Shown one piece after another: positions 16,776 through 24,896 of a DNA stretch of 62,444 nucleotides. Source of the DNA: Rhizobium sullae (lineage in GTDB: Bacteria; Pseudomonadota; Alphaproteobacteria; Rhizobiales; Rhizobiaceae); assembly GCF_900169785.1 (NCBI RefSeq), contig NZ_FWER01000028.1:155-62598 (forward strand), written 5' to 3'. The notes beneath the pieces were generated by a model. The model did not search any database and was not told where the DNA came from. It was given only the letters and a program-made list of their open reading frames with translations. A program made the position numbers and the translations under genes. Position 1 is the first letter of the stretch, and each line of letters starts with the position of its first letter.

Positions 16776-17912
16776 ATGCGAGCACTTATCGCGCTTATTC
16801 CGATCGCCTTCATCTTGTCCGCATGCACGCAGACGCTGGATAGAGCCGTTAGCGCAAAGGAGGCGGAAAATGCTTCGGTCGCTGGGTATGGCGAGATTCG
16901 CTCCTATCTCGACGTCCGCCCCGACGAAGCTCCACGAAATACTCTCGACTGGGCGCCGGCGACCAAGCGGAATAGACTCGACGCTCTGATGATCTCGGGC
17001 GGCGGCGCGGGTGGCGCCTTCAGCGTCGGCGTTCTCTCAGCGTGGAGCGCCAAGAAGTCTCGCCCGCAATTCGATGTCGTCACCGGCGTCAGTACCGGTG
17101 CCCTGATTGCACCTTTTGCATTTCTAGGATCAGCTTATGACGACACCCTGATACATCTTTACACAAGCGGCATCGCCGAAGACCTTGTCCGAAGCAAACG
17201 AGCCGGCGGATTGTTTGGGCAAAGCTTGCTGAGAGCCGATCCATTGAGACGGATGATCGAACGCTCGATTACTCCCGCGATATTGCAACAGGTTGCAGCC
17301 GAACATCGCAAAGGCCGCCGTCTCCTTATCCTAACTACCAATCTGGACACCCAGCGTGCCGTCGTGTGGAACATGGGCGTCATCGCAAACAGCGGCCGGC
17401 CTGACGCGTTGAGACTGTTTCAGGACGTCATGGTGGCCTCTTCAAGCATACCAGGAGTCTATCCGGCGGTCATGATTGAGGTCGAGTCGCAAGGGCGCCA
17501 TTTCAAGGAAATGCACTCAGATGGAGGGTCCGCGTCTCCGGTCCTCACGATTCCACAATTTCTGCTGACAAGTAGCACCCGTCTGGCAGCCAAAAGGCAA
17601 AGCGTCGATTTTTATGTGATTACCAACAACGCACTCATGCCGGAATATGTTATCACGCCGGACAAAACGCTGTCTGTGATCACAAGGGCATACTCGATCT
17701 TCGTCAAATCGCAGACACAGAGCGCGCTGACGGCCCTCTACAACTACTCCAAACTAACAAACGCACGTTTCCATCTCGCCTCGATCGACGTTCAAGTGCC
17801 CTATTCCATGCGCGATCCATTCAACACCAACTACATGCGCGCCGTTTTTAATCTCGGATATGCCGAGCTCTCCGCCGGAACTCTGTGGAGGAATAGACCG
17901 GTATTTCGGTGA
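16776..17912 (+). CDS. Patatin-like phospholipase lipoprotein
   Basis: This 378-residue protein starts at the ATG at 16776, giving a proper signal sequence (MRALIALIPIAFILSAC) with a lipobox Cys at residue 17. The patatin domain shows the oxyanion loop (SGGGAGGAFSVG), the nucleophile motif G-V-S-T-G (VTGVSTGALIAPF) and the catalytic Asp motif DGG (HSDGGSASPV). Serine hydrolases of this family release fatty acids from phospholipids or related esters. The lipid anchor suggests periplasmic or outer-membrane location. It follows the efflux pump on the same strand but 213 bp away, so co-transcription is uncertain. Confidence 0.85.
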   Translation: MRALIALIPIAFILSACTQTLDRAVSAKEAENASVAGYGEIRSYLDVRPDEAPRNTLDWAPATKRNRLDALMISGGGAGGAFSVGVLSAWSAKKSRPQFDVVTGVSTGALIAPFAFLGSAYDDTLIHLYTSGIAEDLVRSKRAGGLFGQSLLRADPLRRMIERSITPAILQQVAAEHRKGRRLLILTTNLDTQRAVVWNMGVIANSGRPDALRLFQDVMVASSSIPGVYPAVMIEVESQGRHFKEMHSDGGSASPVLTIPQFLLTSSTRLAAKRQSVDFYVITNNALMPEYVITPDKTLSVITRAYSIFVKSQTQSALTALYNYSKLTNARFHLASIDVQVPYSMRDPFNTNYMRAVFNLGYAELSAGTLWRNRPVFR

Positions 17913-18186
17913 TAGCCGACTACGATCGGCCCCTATCCTGCACTCGAGGCGAGAACTTCGCACGACTCGCTGATCACCCGATCGCATGATGCCTCGCACA
18001 GGAAAATCGTAATCTTGATCTGACGGTTCTTTGGGTGCAACGAGGGTCATGGTAGCGCTATTCAGCTCACTGGTCTTGCCATACGCCCTCATGCTGATGA
18101 CGCCGGGACCAAACTTATGATGTCCTTTGCATTGCTATGAGACCGTCATGGCATCGTGTGATCAGTGTAGCAAACACGGCCACGCA

Positions 18187-18464
18187 AGCGCTTCGCACCC
18201 CATCTTGAGCGCTTCGAGGCCGTTATCGAGCCGGAGGATCTGCCGGAGCATGCGGGCAGGCAGAAGATCCTGATTGAAGAAAATGTCTCTGAACGTCTGG
18301 ATGTCATGCGGCGAAGTTCCGTGGCATCGTCATGCGCTGACTGAAGTATGCCTTCAAAAACGGAGACGGCGTCATCCAGGGCGGCTCCGGCACACATCAT
18401 CTAAGGATCTAAGGCGGCATTCCAACCGAAGCGGTTTTGACCAAGATCGCAATTGACACTCGCG
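18187..18464 (+). mobile_element. IS66-family transposase (TnpC) remnant
   Basis: Translation gives HLERFEAVIEPEDLPEHAG followed by EENVSERLDV, wording typical of the N-terminal third of IS66 TnpC proteins. After frame breaks come LKYAFKNGDGVIQG, PAHII and IPTEAVLTKIAIDT, again in IS66 order. Stops and shifts interrupt it, and neither the rest of the transposase nor tnpA/tnpB is visible. The remainder of the 660 bp between 17912 and 18573 holds nothing I recognise. Confidence 0.7.
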
Positions 18465-18572
18465 GCAGCATCGCCTGGGGCAGTTGCTGCGAGACAGTGT
18501 GATGGGACGACCATGGCGACGCTGGGGAACTCCGCGGAAGATCCTGCTGTTACTCGATGCCACGAGTCGAAC

Positions 18573-19649
18573 TCAGACCGCTCGCGCTCCTTGCGCAGCG
18601 AGCGCGCCCGGGTGGGAGGTAGCTAACGCGATCTCCATCGCGAGAGCGCTCCCCGAGCGCCCTTGAGCGTCGCTGATCGGCGCGGCCAGCGATGGCTTCG
18701 ACGACGTCTGGAAACGGCTCCTATAGTCGTTCGGACTTACGCCGATGGTCTTGGTGAAGACCCTGCGCATGGCATTCACGTCTGCGAAGCCGCAAGTGGT
18801 CGCGATCCTCAGAAGCGGCTGCGTGGTGTCCTGCAGCAGTCGTCTCGCGGCGTCCGTGCGGGCGGCTGCAACGAATTCCGCCGGTGTATAGCCAAGTTCC
18901 TTACGGAAGACCCGAGCGAAGTTCCGTGTGCTCATCCCGACCTCGTGGGCAAGACTCTCCACGTCGAGGTGGCCGTTCAAATTCGACAAGACGTATTCCT
19001 GCGCCTTCTGGATCAGCGTCGTTTCCGACATCTGGCCGACGAGATACGCACTGAACTGCGACTGCCCACCAGGTCTTTTCATGAACATGACCATATAGCG
19101 AGCGACGATCATCGCGGTGTCCTTGCCGTGGTCTTCCTCGACAAGCGACAATGCGAGATCGATACCTGCCGTGACACCGGCAGCCGTTATCAGAGATCCG
19201 TCGCGCACGTAGATGGCGTCGGCATCCAGATCGATATCGGGATATTCAGCGCTGAATTTCGCGGCGCATTCCCAATGCGTGGTGATCCTTTTTCCATCGA
19301 GAAGACCTGCGGCTGCGAGCAGGAACACTCCGGTGCAGATCGATCCGAACCGTCGGGCCGTCGGTACGCGACGCTGGAGCCAGGCGATGACAGCGGGGTC
19401 GATTTCGAAGAAGGCCGGGTCACCTGCTACGAGCAGCGTGTCGATATCCTCGTCCTCGTCAAAGATTGTCCGATCGGCCATGAACCGCAACTGGCCCGTT
19501 CCCGCCACGGAAGGGGCGCCAGTCGACATTATTTGGATATCGTAAGCGTCCATGTCTCCCAATCGTCTTGCCGCCTCCCAGAAGACCTCGGCAGGACCAA
19601 CGATGTCGAGTGACTGCACGCCGGGTGGCGCGAGGATGACGATCCGCAT
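18573..19649 (-). CDS. GlxA-type transcriptional regulator (DJ-1/PfpI + AraC HTH)
   Basis: This is a 358-residue regulator. The N-terminal DJ-1/PfpI-like domain (about 1-185: MRIVILAPPGVQSLDIVGP, with FGSICTGVFLLAAAGLLDG around the nucleophile-elbow Cys) is followed by an AraC-type double helix-turn-helix (about 215-315: LAHEVGMSTRNFARVF and IATTCGFADVNAMRRVF). The start at 19649 has AGGAG nine bases upstream. Such regulators often control catabolism of nitrogen compounds. It is the last gene of the nitrile hydratase and cobalt-transport cluster on the same strand, so it is a reasonable candidate regulator of that cluster, though this is inference. Confidence 0.88.
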   Translation of the reverse strand: MRIVILAPPGVQSLDIVGPAEVFWEAARRLGDMDAYDIQIMSTGAPSVAGTGQLRFMADRTIFDEDEDIDTLLVAGDPAFFEIDPAVIAWLQRRVPTARRFGSICTGVFLLAAAGLLDGKRITTHWECAAKFSAEYPDIDLDADAIYVRDGSLITAAGVTAGIDLALSLVEEDHGKDTAMIVARYMVMFMKRPGGQSQFSAYLVGQMSETTLIQKAQEYVLSNLNGHLDVESLAHEVGMSTRNFARVFRKELGYTPAEFVAAARTDAARRLLQDTTQPLLRIATTCGFADVNAMRRVFTKTIGVSPNDYRSRFQTSSKPSLAAPISDAQGRSGSALAMEIALATSHPGALAAQGARAV

Positions 19650-19669
19650 GGCTTTAATCTCCTGGTTTG

Positions 19670-19960
19670 TCATTCGCCAAATTGGTCATGCAAGATCGCT
19701 GCCAGTCCCAGCACTGTCAGGCTGTTTCGGATCTGCCTGCTGTTGAGGTGGAAGTTGGATGCCTCATGCACATCTCCATTATCGATCTTCGCCTTGGCTG
19801 CCGCCTCAAACGCTGCGGCGTTTTGTTCGTAGAACTCGATACAGTCGTGTTGCATTGGGGGGTTCCGTAACATTGCGCGGAATGCTCTGCGATGAACGAT
19901 GCAGTTGCCACCGTTTTCGGCGGCGAATTGCAGCGCATCGAGGTCCTCCCGCCAGATCAT
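19670..19960 (-). CDS. Small conserved protein, DUF1488-like
   Basis: A 96-residue frame starts at ATG 19960, or 100 residues from the GTG at 19972 that overlaps the cbtA stop (GTGA). The text ALQFAAENGGNCIVHRRAFRAML, followed by an acidic helical segment ending AAAFEAAAKAKI, resembles the small DUF1488 group: a beta hairpin, a Cys-containing strand and a helix. It is soluble and cytoplasmic. Coupling to cbtA and a 20-base gap to the regulator gene support it as a real gene of the cobalt/nitrile cluster. Function is unknown. Confidence 0.5.
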   Translation of the reverse strand: MIWREDLDALQFAAENGGNCIVHRRAFRAMLRNPPMQHDCIEFYEQNAAAFEAAAKAKIDNGDVHEASNFHLNSRQIRNSLTVLGLAAILHDQFGE

Positions 19961-19968
19961 GCCGTTGC

Positions 19969-20694
19969 TCACGCCGCGCATTCGAAGCGGTTGAAGAGTG
20001 TCCCGCTCAACGACCCCAGGATCGCCCAGAACACGAGGCTGGTCATGACCGCCGCGGCACCGAATTGATGCCGGAGAGCTTCTGGCGTCAGCGCATGCAG
20101 TCCTTCCGGGGGCGCGGGCGCGCCGATCAGATGAGGCGCGGCGATCACCGCGATCGCAACCACGGCTGCCCATGGCTTTCGCTGGAACGCGATCAGTCCG
20201 ATGCCTGCGGCAGTCGCCAGGGCGGTTCCGATCCACCAGAACTGCCGGTCCCCAAGCGGAGCGGAGGGCGTCCCTGGCAGCTCGGGCGGCAGGCCCAACA
20301 TGGGAGCGATCATGACACATGCGAATCCTGCCAATCCCCAAAGCAGGCCTTCGCGCCACGTCACGGGTTTTCCGCGCATCGCGATAAGGCCGCACAGCAC
20401 CAGCGCATATCCAATCGCGGTCAACACGTCGGCCGCCACCGTGAATGCTATTCGTTCAAACCCATCTGCGGGTTCCCAGCCGCCTTCTTCGTGATCGTGA
20501 CCAGCTTCGTGGACGTGGGCATCCGCCATGGGAGTGACAGTGATCGCCCCGGACTCGGCTTCGCCCGCCTTTTCGTAGACCTCCGCCTTGGCGATCAACT
20601 GGCTTGTACCGGCAAACTGAACCGCGCTTACGGACACGCCGACGATGACGCCGGTAAGGGCGGCGGTGAAAACGATAGAGCGAAACAAAGACAT
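19969..20694 (-). CDS. cbtA: Cobalt transporter subunit CbtA
   Basis: This 241-residue membrane protein has about six hydrophobic helices. It opens with FRSIVFTAALTGVIVG and contains a His/Glu-rich metal-binding loop (DAHVHEAGHDHEEGG, about residues 58-72) and conserved LLWGLAGFACVMIAPMLG, all typical of CbtA. Together with CbtB it forms a proposed cobalt uptake system. It is encoded 12 bases after cbtB on the same strand, next to a cobalt-type nitrile hydratase. This suggests it supplies cobalt for that enzyme rather than for cobalamin synthesis; no cobalamin biosynthesis gene or B12 riboswitch is seen nearby. Confidence 0.92.
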   Translation of the reverse strand: MSLFRSIVFTAALTGVIVGVSVSAVQFAGTSQLIAKAEVYEKAGEAESGAITVTPMADAHVHEAGHDHEEGGWEPADGFERIAFTVAADVLTAIGYALVLCGLIAMRGKPVTWREGLLWGLAGFACVMIAPMLGLPPELPGTPSAPLGDRQFWWIGTALATAAGIGLIAFQRKPWAAVVAIAVIAAPHLIGAPAPPEGLHALTPEALRHQFGAAAVMTSLVFWAILGSLSGTLFNRFECAA

Positions 20695-20706
20695 TGCGCT
20701 GACCCC

Positions 20707-20895
20707 TCAGTGGCAAGGAAACGCATTGGCATGGCGGGTGTCATGCGCTGCGTTGTGAACGATCTCGATATGGGAAAACCCTACGAAGCCGACGATGATC
20801 ATGCCAAAGCACACGGCCATCGCCGCCTGAAGAATTCTGGTTGCGGAGTTCGCCACGATGGGCGTCGAGATGGTTGATGATGCGGATACTGACAT
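20707..20895 (-). CDS. cbtB: Cobalt transporter subunit CbtB
   Basis: This 62-residue protein has a single membrane helix (about 22-42, LQAAMAVCFGMIIVGFVGF) and a short C-terminal His-rich end (SHIEIVHNAAHDTRHANAFPCH) that matches the CbtB metal-binding tail. It precedes cbtA by 12 bases. It lies 59 bases downstream of the nitrile hydratase activator gene on the same strand, too little space for a separate riboswitch, so it is likely transcribed with the nitrile hydratase genes. Confidence 0.9.
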   Translation of the reverse strand: MSVSASSTISTPIVANSATRILQAAMAVCFGMIIVGFVGFSHIEIVHNAAHDTRHANAFPCH

Positions 20896-20954
20896 CTTTT
20901 GTACCTTTCGAGACGGGCGGCGTGCCCTTTGCGAAGTTTCTGTTGCTGATTTGA

Positions 20955-21284
20955 TCAGGCCGCGAGCGCGGCCCGGATCTCTTCCAGATCGATGATGCCA
21001 GCCTTGACGACCGCCTTCTCGAGCGCCGCTAGGAACTGGTCGTAGTAGTTCCAGGTCGAACGATCGACAGGATGCGCATCCTCCCAGTCCTTGATCGTCC
21101 AGATGAGTTCGTCGCGGAAATCATCCCATTCAAAAAAGCCGTTCTTGGCGAGCGCCAGGGCCATTCCGAACGAGGACCGCTCCCACTCCGAACCGAAGCA
21201 GAGAGAGCCGTTGGCGCGAGGAGGATTGTCGGTCTTCCCCATCATCTCGGTGATTGCGAAGTGTTCGAACTGGGTCAGCATCAT
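20955..21284 (-). CDS. Nitrile hydratase activator (accessory) protein
   Basis: This 109-residue protein resembles the small nitrile hydratase activators (P14K or NHase accessory type) that mediate cobalt-loaded alpha-subunit exchange. Visible family text is FEWDDFRDELIWTI and the C-terminal WNYYDQFLAALEKAV with NGSLCFGSEWERSSF near the middle. The ATG at 21284 is preferred: it lies seven bases after GAGG and just downstream of the alpha-subunit stop. A TTG at 21296 is an alternative. The gene order beta, alpha, activator is the usual one for cobalt-type enzymes. Confidence 0.88.
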   Translation of the reverse strand: MMLTQFEHFAITEMMGKTDNPPRANGSLCFGSEWERSSFGMALALAKNGFFEWDDFRDELIWTIKDWEDAHPVDRSTWNYYDQFLAALEKAVVKAGIIDLEEIRAALAA

Positions 21285-21292
21285 CGACGACC

Positions 21293-21910
21293 TCAAGCGG
21301 CCTTGGCGATGGCGACGCCCATCATTGCTTCGGGAGTGACGAGCGCCTCGAGTTCGGCCTCGGTCATTCCTTCCGTGCCAACAGGACGTTCAGGAACGAC
21401 GAACCAGCGGATCTGCGCACTGGAATCCCAGACCTTGATTTCGATGGCCTCGGGGACTGGAAGTCCGAACTCGTTCAGAACGGCGCGCGGTTCGCGGGCG
21501 GCGCGGCTGCGGAAGGTCGGATCCTTGTACCAGTAGGGAGGCAGCCCCAGGACTGGCCAGGGATAGCAGGAGCAAAGCGTGCATATGATAAGGTTGTGCA
21601 CATTCGGCGAGTTCGCGACTGCGCGCATATGCTCGCCCTCGGCGCCTGCCATGCCCTCGGGCAGGTTGAGTTCGGCGATCGCCGCCGGCGTGTCTGCCAC
21701 GAGTCGGTCTTTGAAGGACGGGTCAACCCAGGCTCGGGCGACGATCTTTGCACCGTTAAAGGGTCCCATCTTTGTTTCGAAGAAGTCGAGGACCGTGTCG
21801 ACGGTCTTGTCCGTGATAATGCCCTTTTTGATCAGCAGGGCTTCGAGAGCCTTGACCCGCGCGGCACTGTAGGCTTCGCGATCCTCGCGATATTGAAAGC
21901 GGTCGATCAT
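21293..21910 (-). CDS. nthA: Nitrile hydratase alpha subunit, cobalt type
   Basis: This 205-residue alpha subunit catalyses, with the beta subunit, hydration of nitriles to amides in the cytoplasm. The metal-binding motif is CTLCSC (near residues 105-110, in ICTLCSCYPWPVLGLPP). Thr in the second position marks the cobalt-type enzyme, as opposed to Ser in iron-type enzymes. The cysteines of this motif are normally oxidised to sulfinic and sulfenic acids. Downstream text (YKDPTFRSRAAREPRAVL, SSAQIRWFVVPERP) is standard for the family. The gene follows the beta subunit by 27 bases. Confidence 0.95.
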   Translation of the reverse strand: MIDRFQYREDREAYSAARVKALEALLIKKGIITDKTVDTVLDFFETKMGPFNGAKIVARAWVDPSFKDRLVADTPAAIAELNLPEGMAGAEGEHMRAVANSPNVHNLIICTLCSCYPWPVLGLPPYWYKDPTFRSRAAREPRAVLNEFGLPVPEAIEIKVWDSSAQIRWFVVPERPVGTEGMTEAELEALVTPEAMMGVAIAKAA

Positions 21911-21937
21911 GTGAGTGTGCTCCTATCGGATGGCGGG

Positions 21938-22681
21938 TCAGGCCGCCTGTTTGGCAGATGCTGCCGCGGGCGCTTCGAGGTAATGCGCGTAAAGATCGGC
22001 GTAGAGACTGAAGTTCTTCTCGGCGTTGCCGGGCCAGAGGTCTTCCGGTTCGAAGCGAATGCAGTAGACAGGCATAGCAGCGCCGATTCCATCAGTCCCG
22101 GTATCGCAGAGGTACACGTAGGCTCCGTCGTAGACTGTCTCGACGGTGCCGTTCTTGTTGCGGAGAAAGCCCGGAAGTCTGGTGTGCTCGATGGAGGGGA
22201 CGTTCTTGATCGAAACGAAGTCGCCGACTGCGAAATCAAAGGACACATTGGTGTCGCGCTTCGGGCTGTCGCCTTCGACGAGATACTGCACGACTCGATC
22301 GTCGATGGCCGCGTCGCCGGCGGCCGGAACCGATTTCGACGGATCGTTATAGTATTCTTCCGTCAACGCATCGAGTTCTTTCGCGGTGATATATCCGTTG
22401 TATATGAAGTAGCCGGAAATGCCGCCAAGCCATTTTTCGTAATAGCGGAATTTGAAGTAGTCGAACGGGTTCAGGGATTCCGCACCCTTTCGAAGGTCCG
22501 CCCACGTCCAAACGGTCGTGAATGTGGACGACGTCCGTGGAAGTGGCAGTTGCGAAGAAAGCGCCATCATCGCCGTATGGATGCCGAAGATGCGGGTTTC
22601 CCAGGTCTCGACGAAGACGCGGGTTTCGGTACTCACGGGGCCAAGACCCTCAAGACCGCCTAGATAGTGTTGCAGTTTCAT
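21938..22681 (-). CDS. nthB: Nitrile hydratase beta subunit
   Basis: This 247-residue subunit starts at ATG 22681 (MKLQHYLGGLEGLGPV, the usual opening of the family). It includes FETWETRIFG-like text (VFVETWETRIFGIH), the central YYEKWLGGISGYFIYNG segment, and a C-terminal SH3-like barrel (FAVGDFVSIKN, HTRLPGFLRNKNGTVE, YCIRFEPEDLWPG). The last part is characteristic of nitrile hydratase beta chains and contacts the catalytic alpha subunit. It is placed before alpha, as in other cobalt-type operons. The products together form the functional heteromultimer. Confidence 0.95.
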   Translation of the reverse strand: MKLQHYLGGLEGLGPVSTETRVFVETWETRIFGIHTAMMALSSQLPLPRTSSTFTTVWTWADLRKGAESLNPFDYFKFRYYEKWLGGISGYFIYNGYITAKELDALTEEYYNDPSKSVPAAGDAAIDDRVVQYLVEGDSPKRDTNVSFDFAVGDFVSIKNVPSIEHTRLPGFLRNKNGTVETVYDGAYVYLCDTGTDGIGAAMPVYCIRFEPEDLWPGNAEKNFSLYADLYAHYLEAPAAASAKQAA

Positions 22682-22707
22682 GACGTCGTCCTTTCTGCGT
22701 TGCGGAG

Positions 22708-23208
22708 TTAGGCGGTGACCGGCTTCTTGGCCGCCAGAAGATTGGTGCCCATTTCGGAGAGCAACCCGAACACGACGCCAAGCAGCATGGCTGCCATGGC
22801 AACAAGTGTTGGATGATTGATGCCGGAGGTCACAACGGTGGTGTTGGTGGCGGCCGTCGTGCCAACGAAGGAGGCGAAGCCAAAGACGATCGCTGGCGTA
22901 AAGTTCAGGATCGGAATTGAGGAAGCAAACACCATTGCCGACGTGCCGAGACCGACCAAGATGGCAGCGAAGATTGGATGGGCGAGACCGAACTGGATGA
23001 TCAGGAGCGTCATTGTGGCAATGATGATGCCCGTCCAGTTCGAAATGATGCTCTTGATCAGTCCGCGTTGGCCGCCGCCGCAGGCGAAAAAGGAAGCCCA
23101 GGCGATGAACGTCACCCAGACGGGAACGGGGAATACCGTCGCGGTAATATATGTGTCGATCGCGCCCAGGATGCCAAGGCTGATCATTGCAGCAACGAGA
23201 GGGGGCAT
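22708..23208 (-). CDS. DUF1097 family membrane protein
   Basis: This 166-residue integral membrane protein starts at ATG 23208, preceded by AGGAG. It has about five hydrophobic helices with small-residue-rich text (SFFACGGGQRGLIKSI, VGTTAATNTTVV) matching the DUF1097 family. It lies between cobW and nthB with short gaps, so it belongs to the nitrile hydratase operon. Members elsewhere are found beside amide or nitrogen-compound genes. Transport of a nitrile, an amide or a related small molecule is a possible role but is inference. Confidence 0.75.
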   Translation of the reverse strand: MPPLVAAMISLGILGAIDTYITATVFPVPVWVTFIAWASFFACGGGQRGLIKSIISNWTGIIIATMTLLIIQFGLAHPIFAAILVGLGTSAMVFASSIPILNFTPAIVFGFASFVGTTAATNTTVVTSGINHPTLVAMAAMLLGVVFGLLSEMGTNLLAAKKPVTA

Positions 23209-23254
23209 GTTCTGTCTCCTTAATGGACAAACGGTATTTGCGGAAATAAAGGCG

Positions 23255-24229
23255 TCAGGAAGCGAGCGCATGCCGCTTGGCGAGGCAGCTTCTGAAGCCC
23301 TCGCGCAAGCCGCCTTCGTCGAGATTGCGGCCGATAAAGACCATTTCGCTGAGGCGAGCTTCTGAGGGCTGCCAGATCTTGCCGGGACGTCCTTCCAGGG
23401 TCATGTGGACGCCATGGAGGACGTATCGCCGCGCCTCGCCGGCGAAGTTCAACACGCCCTTCATGCGGAAAAGATCGGTACCGATCTCCTGGACAAGTCG
23501 GGTTAGCCAACCGTTAAGCGCGGCCGGGTCGAGAGCTTCGTAGTCGCGGATTGCAACGCAGCCGATCGTCTGGTCGTGCTCGTGGTCATGTTCGTCCAGA
23601 ATGTTTGGATCGATCGCCAGAATGTTCTTGAGATCGAAGGCGCCGATTCCCAGGATGTCGGCCAGCTCCACGTCGCAGGAACTTGTGCGGATGATCCGGG
23701 CCAGCGGGTTGCGCTTCGTAAGGTCGCGTTCGATTTCGATCAAACGATATTCGTCTTCAAGATCGATCTTGTTGAGCAAGAGGACGTCGGCGAAACTGAT
23801 CTGCTCGACCGCCTCCTCCTGCGAAAGCTGGCGCGATATGTGACGGGCGTCGACGACCGTCACGATCGCATCGAGCTCCAGCCTTGCCGATAGAACCTCG
23901 TCGAGAATAAACGACTGAATGACCGGAGCGGGGTCGGCGAGCCCCGACGTCTCGATGATGAACCGATCGATCGGTCGTCCAGATGCGAGCAGGCTGCGGA
24001 TGGCGGCGATCAGATCGTCACGGACCGTGCAGCAAATGCAACCATTGTTTAGCTCGACGATTTCGTCCTTTGTCTGAACGACGAGCTGTCCATCTATACC
24101 GACCTCACCATACTCGTTGACGATAACGGCGATATGCTCGCTGCTTCCCGAACTCAGGATCCGGTTCAGCAGGGTTGTCTTTCCCGCACCCAGAAACCCC
24201 GTCAGGATCGTCGTTTTCAACTTCGACAT
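23255..24229 (-). CDS. CobW/COG0523-type GTPase metallochaperone
   Basis: This 324-residue G3E GTPase has a Walker A motif near the N-terminus (GFLGAGKTTLLN), the metal-binding CxCC motif (NGCICCTV, about residues 64-71), Walker B-like ETSGLADP and the base-recognition NKID. A His/Asp-rich loop (DEHDHEHDQ, about 218-226) could bind metal. The C-terminal domain (FRMKGVLNFAG) is the standard one. It leads the minus-strand nitrile hydratase operon and is most likely a cobalt insertion or trafficking factor for that enzyme. The 667 bp upstream have no B12 box I can see. Confidence 0.9.
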   Translation of the reverse strand: MSKLKTTILTGFLGAGKTTLLNRILSSGSSEHIAVIVNEYGEVGIDGQLVVQTKDEIVELNNGCICCTVRDDLIAAIRSLLASGRPIDRFIIETSGLADPAPVIQSFILDEVLSARLELDAIVTVVDARHISRQLSQEEAVEQISFADVLLLNKIDLEDEYRLIEIERDLTKRNPLARIIRTSSCDVELADILGIGAFDLKNILAIDPNILDEHDHEHDQTIGCVAIRDYEALDPAALNGWLTRLVQEIGTDLFRMKGVLNFAGEARRYVLHGVHMTLEGRPGKIWQPSEARLSEMVFIGRNLDEGGLREGFRSCLAKRHALAS

Positions 24230-24609
24230 TGTCGCTTACTCCGTGCTGGCATAACTTCGCCGTCCCGCGCAAGGCGGGCCAGATCCGAGCCAGTTCTCGA
24301 TTTACAGATGCTATTGTAGGCGAGCCGCTACGCTTGCTTGAGCGGCATTAAGGGGTAAAACCAGCCGGTTGCGCAATAGTGCCGAGGTGGGCATTTCCGG
24401 CCAAAATGATAGCAGAATCCGCCAAAATTTCGCACTCTGTAGCGGCTGCTGCTTAAATAAGCAGCATGCTTAAAAAACAGATAGTCTATGATTTTTTCTT
24501 AGCCGTCTTCTAAAACGCCCGGCGTGCACGCTCGCAACGCGTGGCGTCATTGGGGGTTGGTTCGGCGGATGAGCTTGGTGTTCGGAAGCATGACTTTCAA
24601 TGCGTCGTT

Positions 24610-24760
24610 CAAATTTTTCGCCGATACCAATATCGCCCTCTGCCGGCAATCCATCCTAAGATCTACCTCTTCGAGCAGAGAGGTGAACGACGATCATTGC
24701 TGGATCTGCGAACTCACAAGTCGTGGCTGCGCCACAACAACGAGGTGTCCATGGTTTCCA
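24610..24760 (+). pseudogene. Possible phospholipase D-like nuclease remnant
   Basis: Three frames together give AIHPKIYLFEQRGERRSL, then AGSAN, then TSRG, then LRHNNEVSMV. This order is typical of PLD-family nucleases or helicase-associated PLD domains (HxK motif, then GSANLT, then a GL..NxEV segment). No single frame carries it, so it is dead if the reading is right. The rest of the 667 bp gap (24230-24896) shows no gene. Confidence 0.4.
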
Positions 24761-24896
24761 TGGTTCGCCTGACCCGCGCTGTGACCGAAGAGACCGGGCA
24801 AGCGCCCGGACTCTTCGATGCGGTTTTTAAGGGAGTTGGACGAGGAGCTGTATCCGCAGCCGTCCCCTGTGTGCGGCGTGTCTCCGGTTCTGAGCT

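Noticed and set aside
17754..18092. Minus-strand frame after the patatin-like gene
   Set aside because: No ribosome site, no family likeness and partial overlap with the patatin gene.
18577..18608. Inverted repeat CGCTCGC...GCGAGCG as a terminator of the GlxA-type regulator gene
   Set aside because: It lies within the last codons of the gene and has no T-run, so it is more likely chance in GC-rich DNA.
24230..24540. B12 riboswitch or sigma-54 promoter before the cobW-nitrile hydratase operon
   Set aside because: No B12 box was found, and candidate GG...GC pairs (for example around 24275 and 24370) have the wrong spacing.
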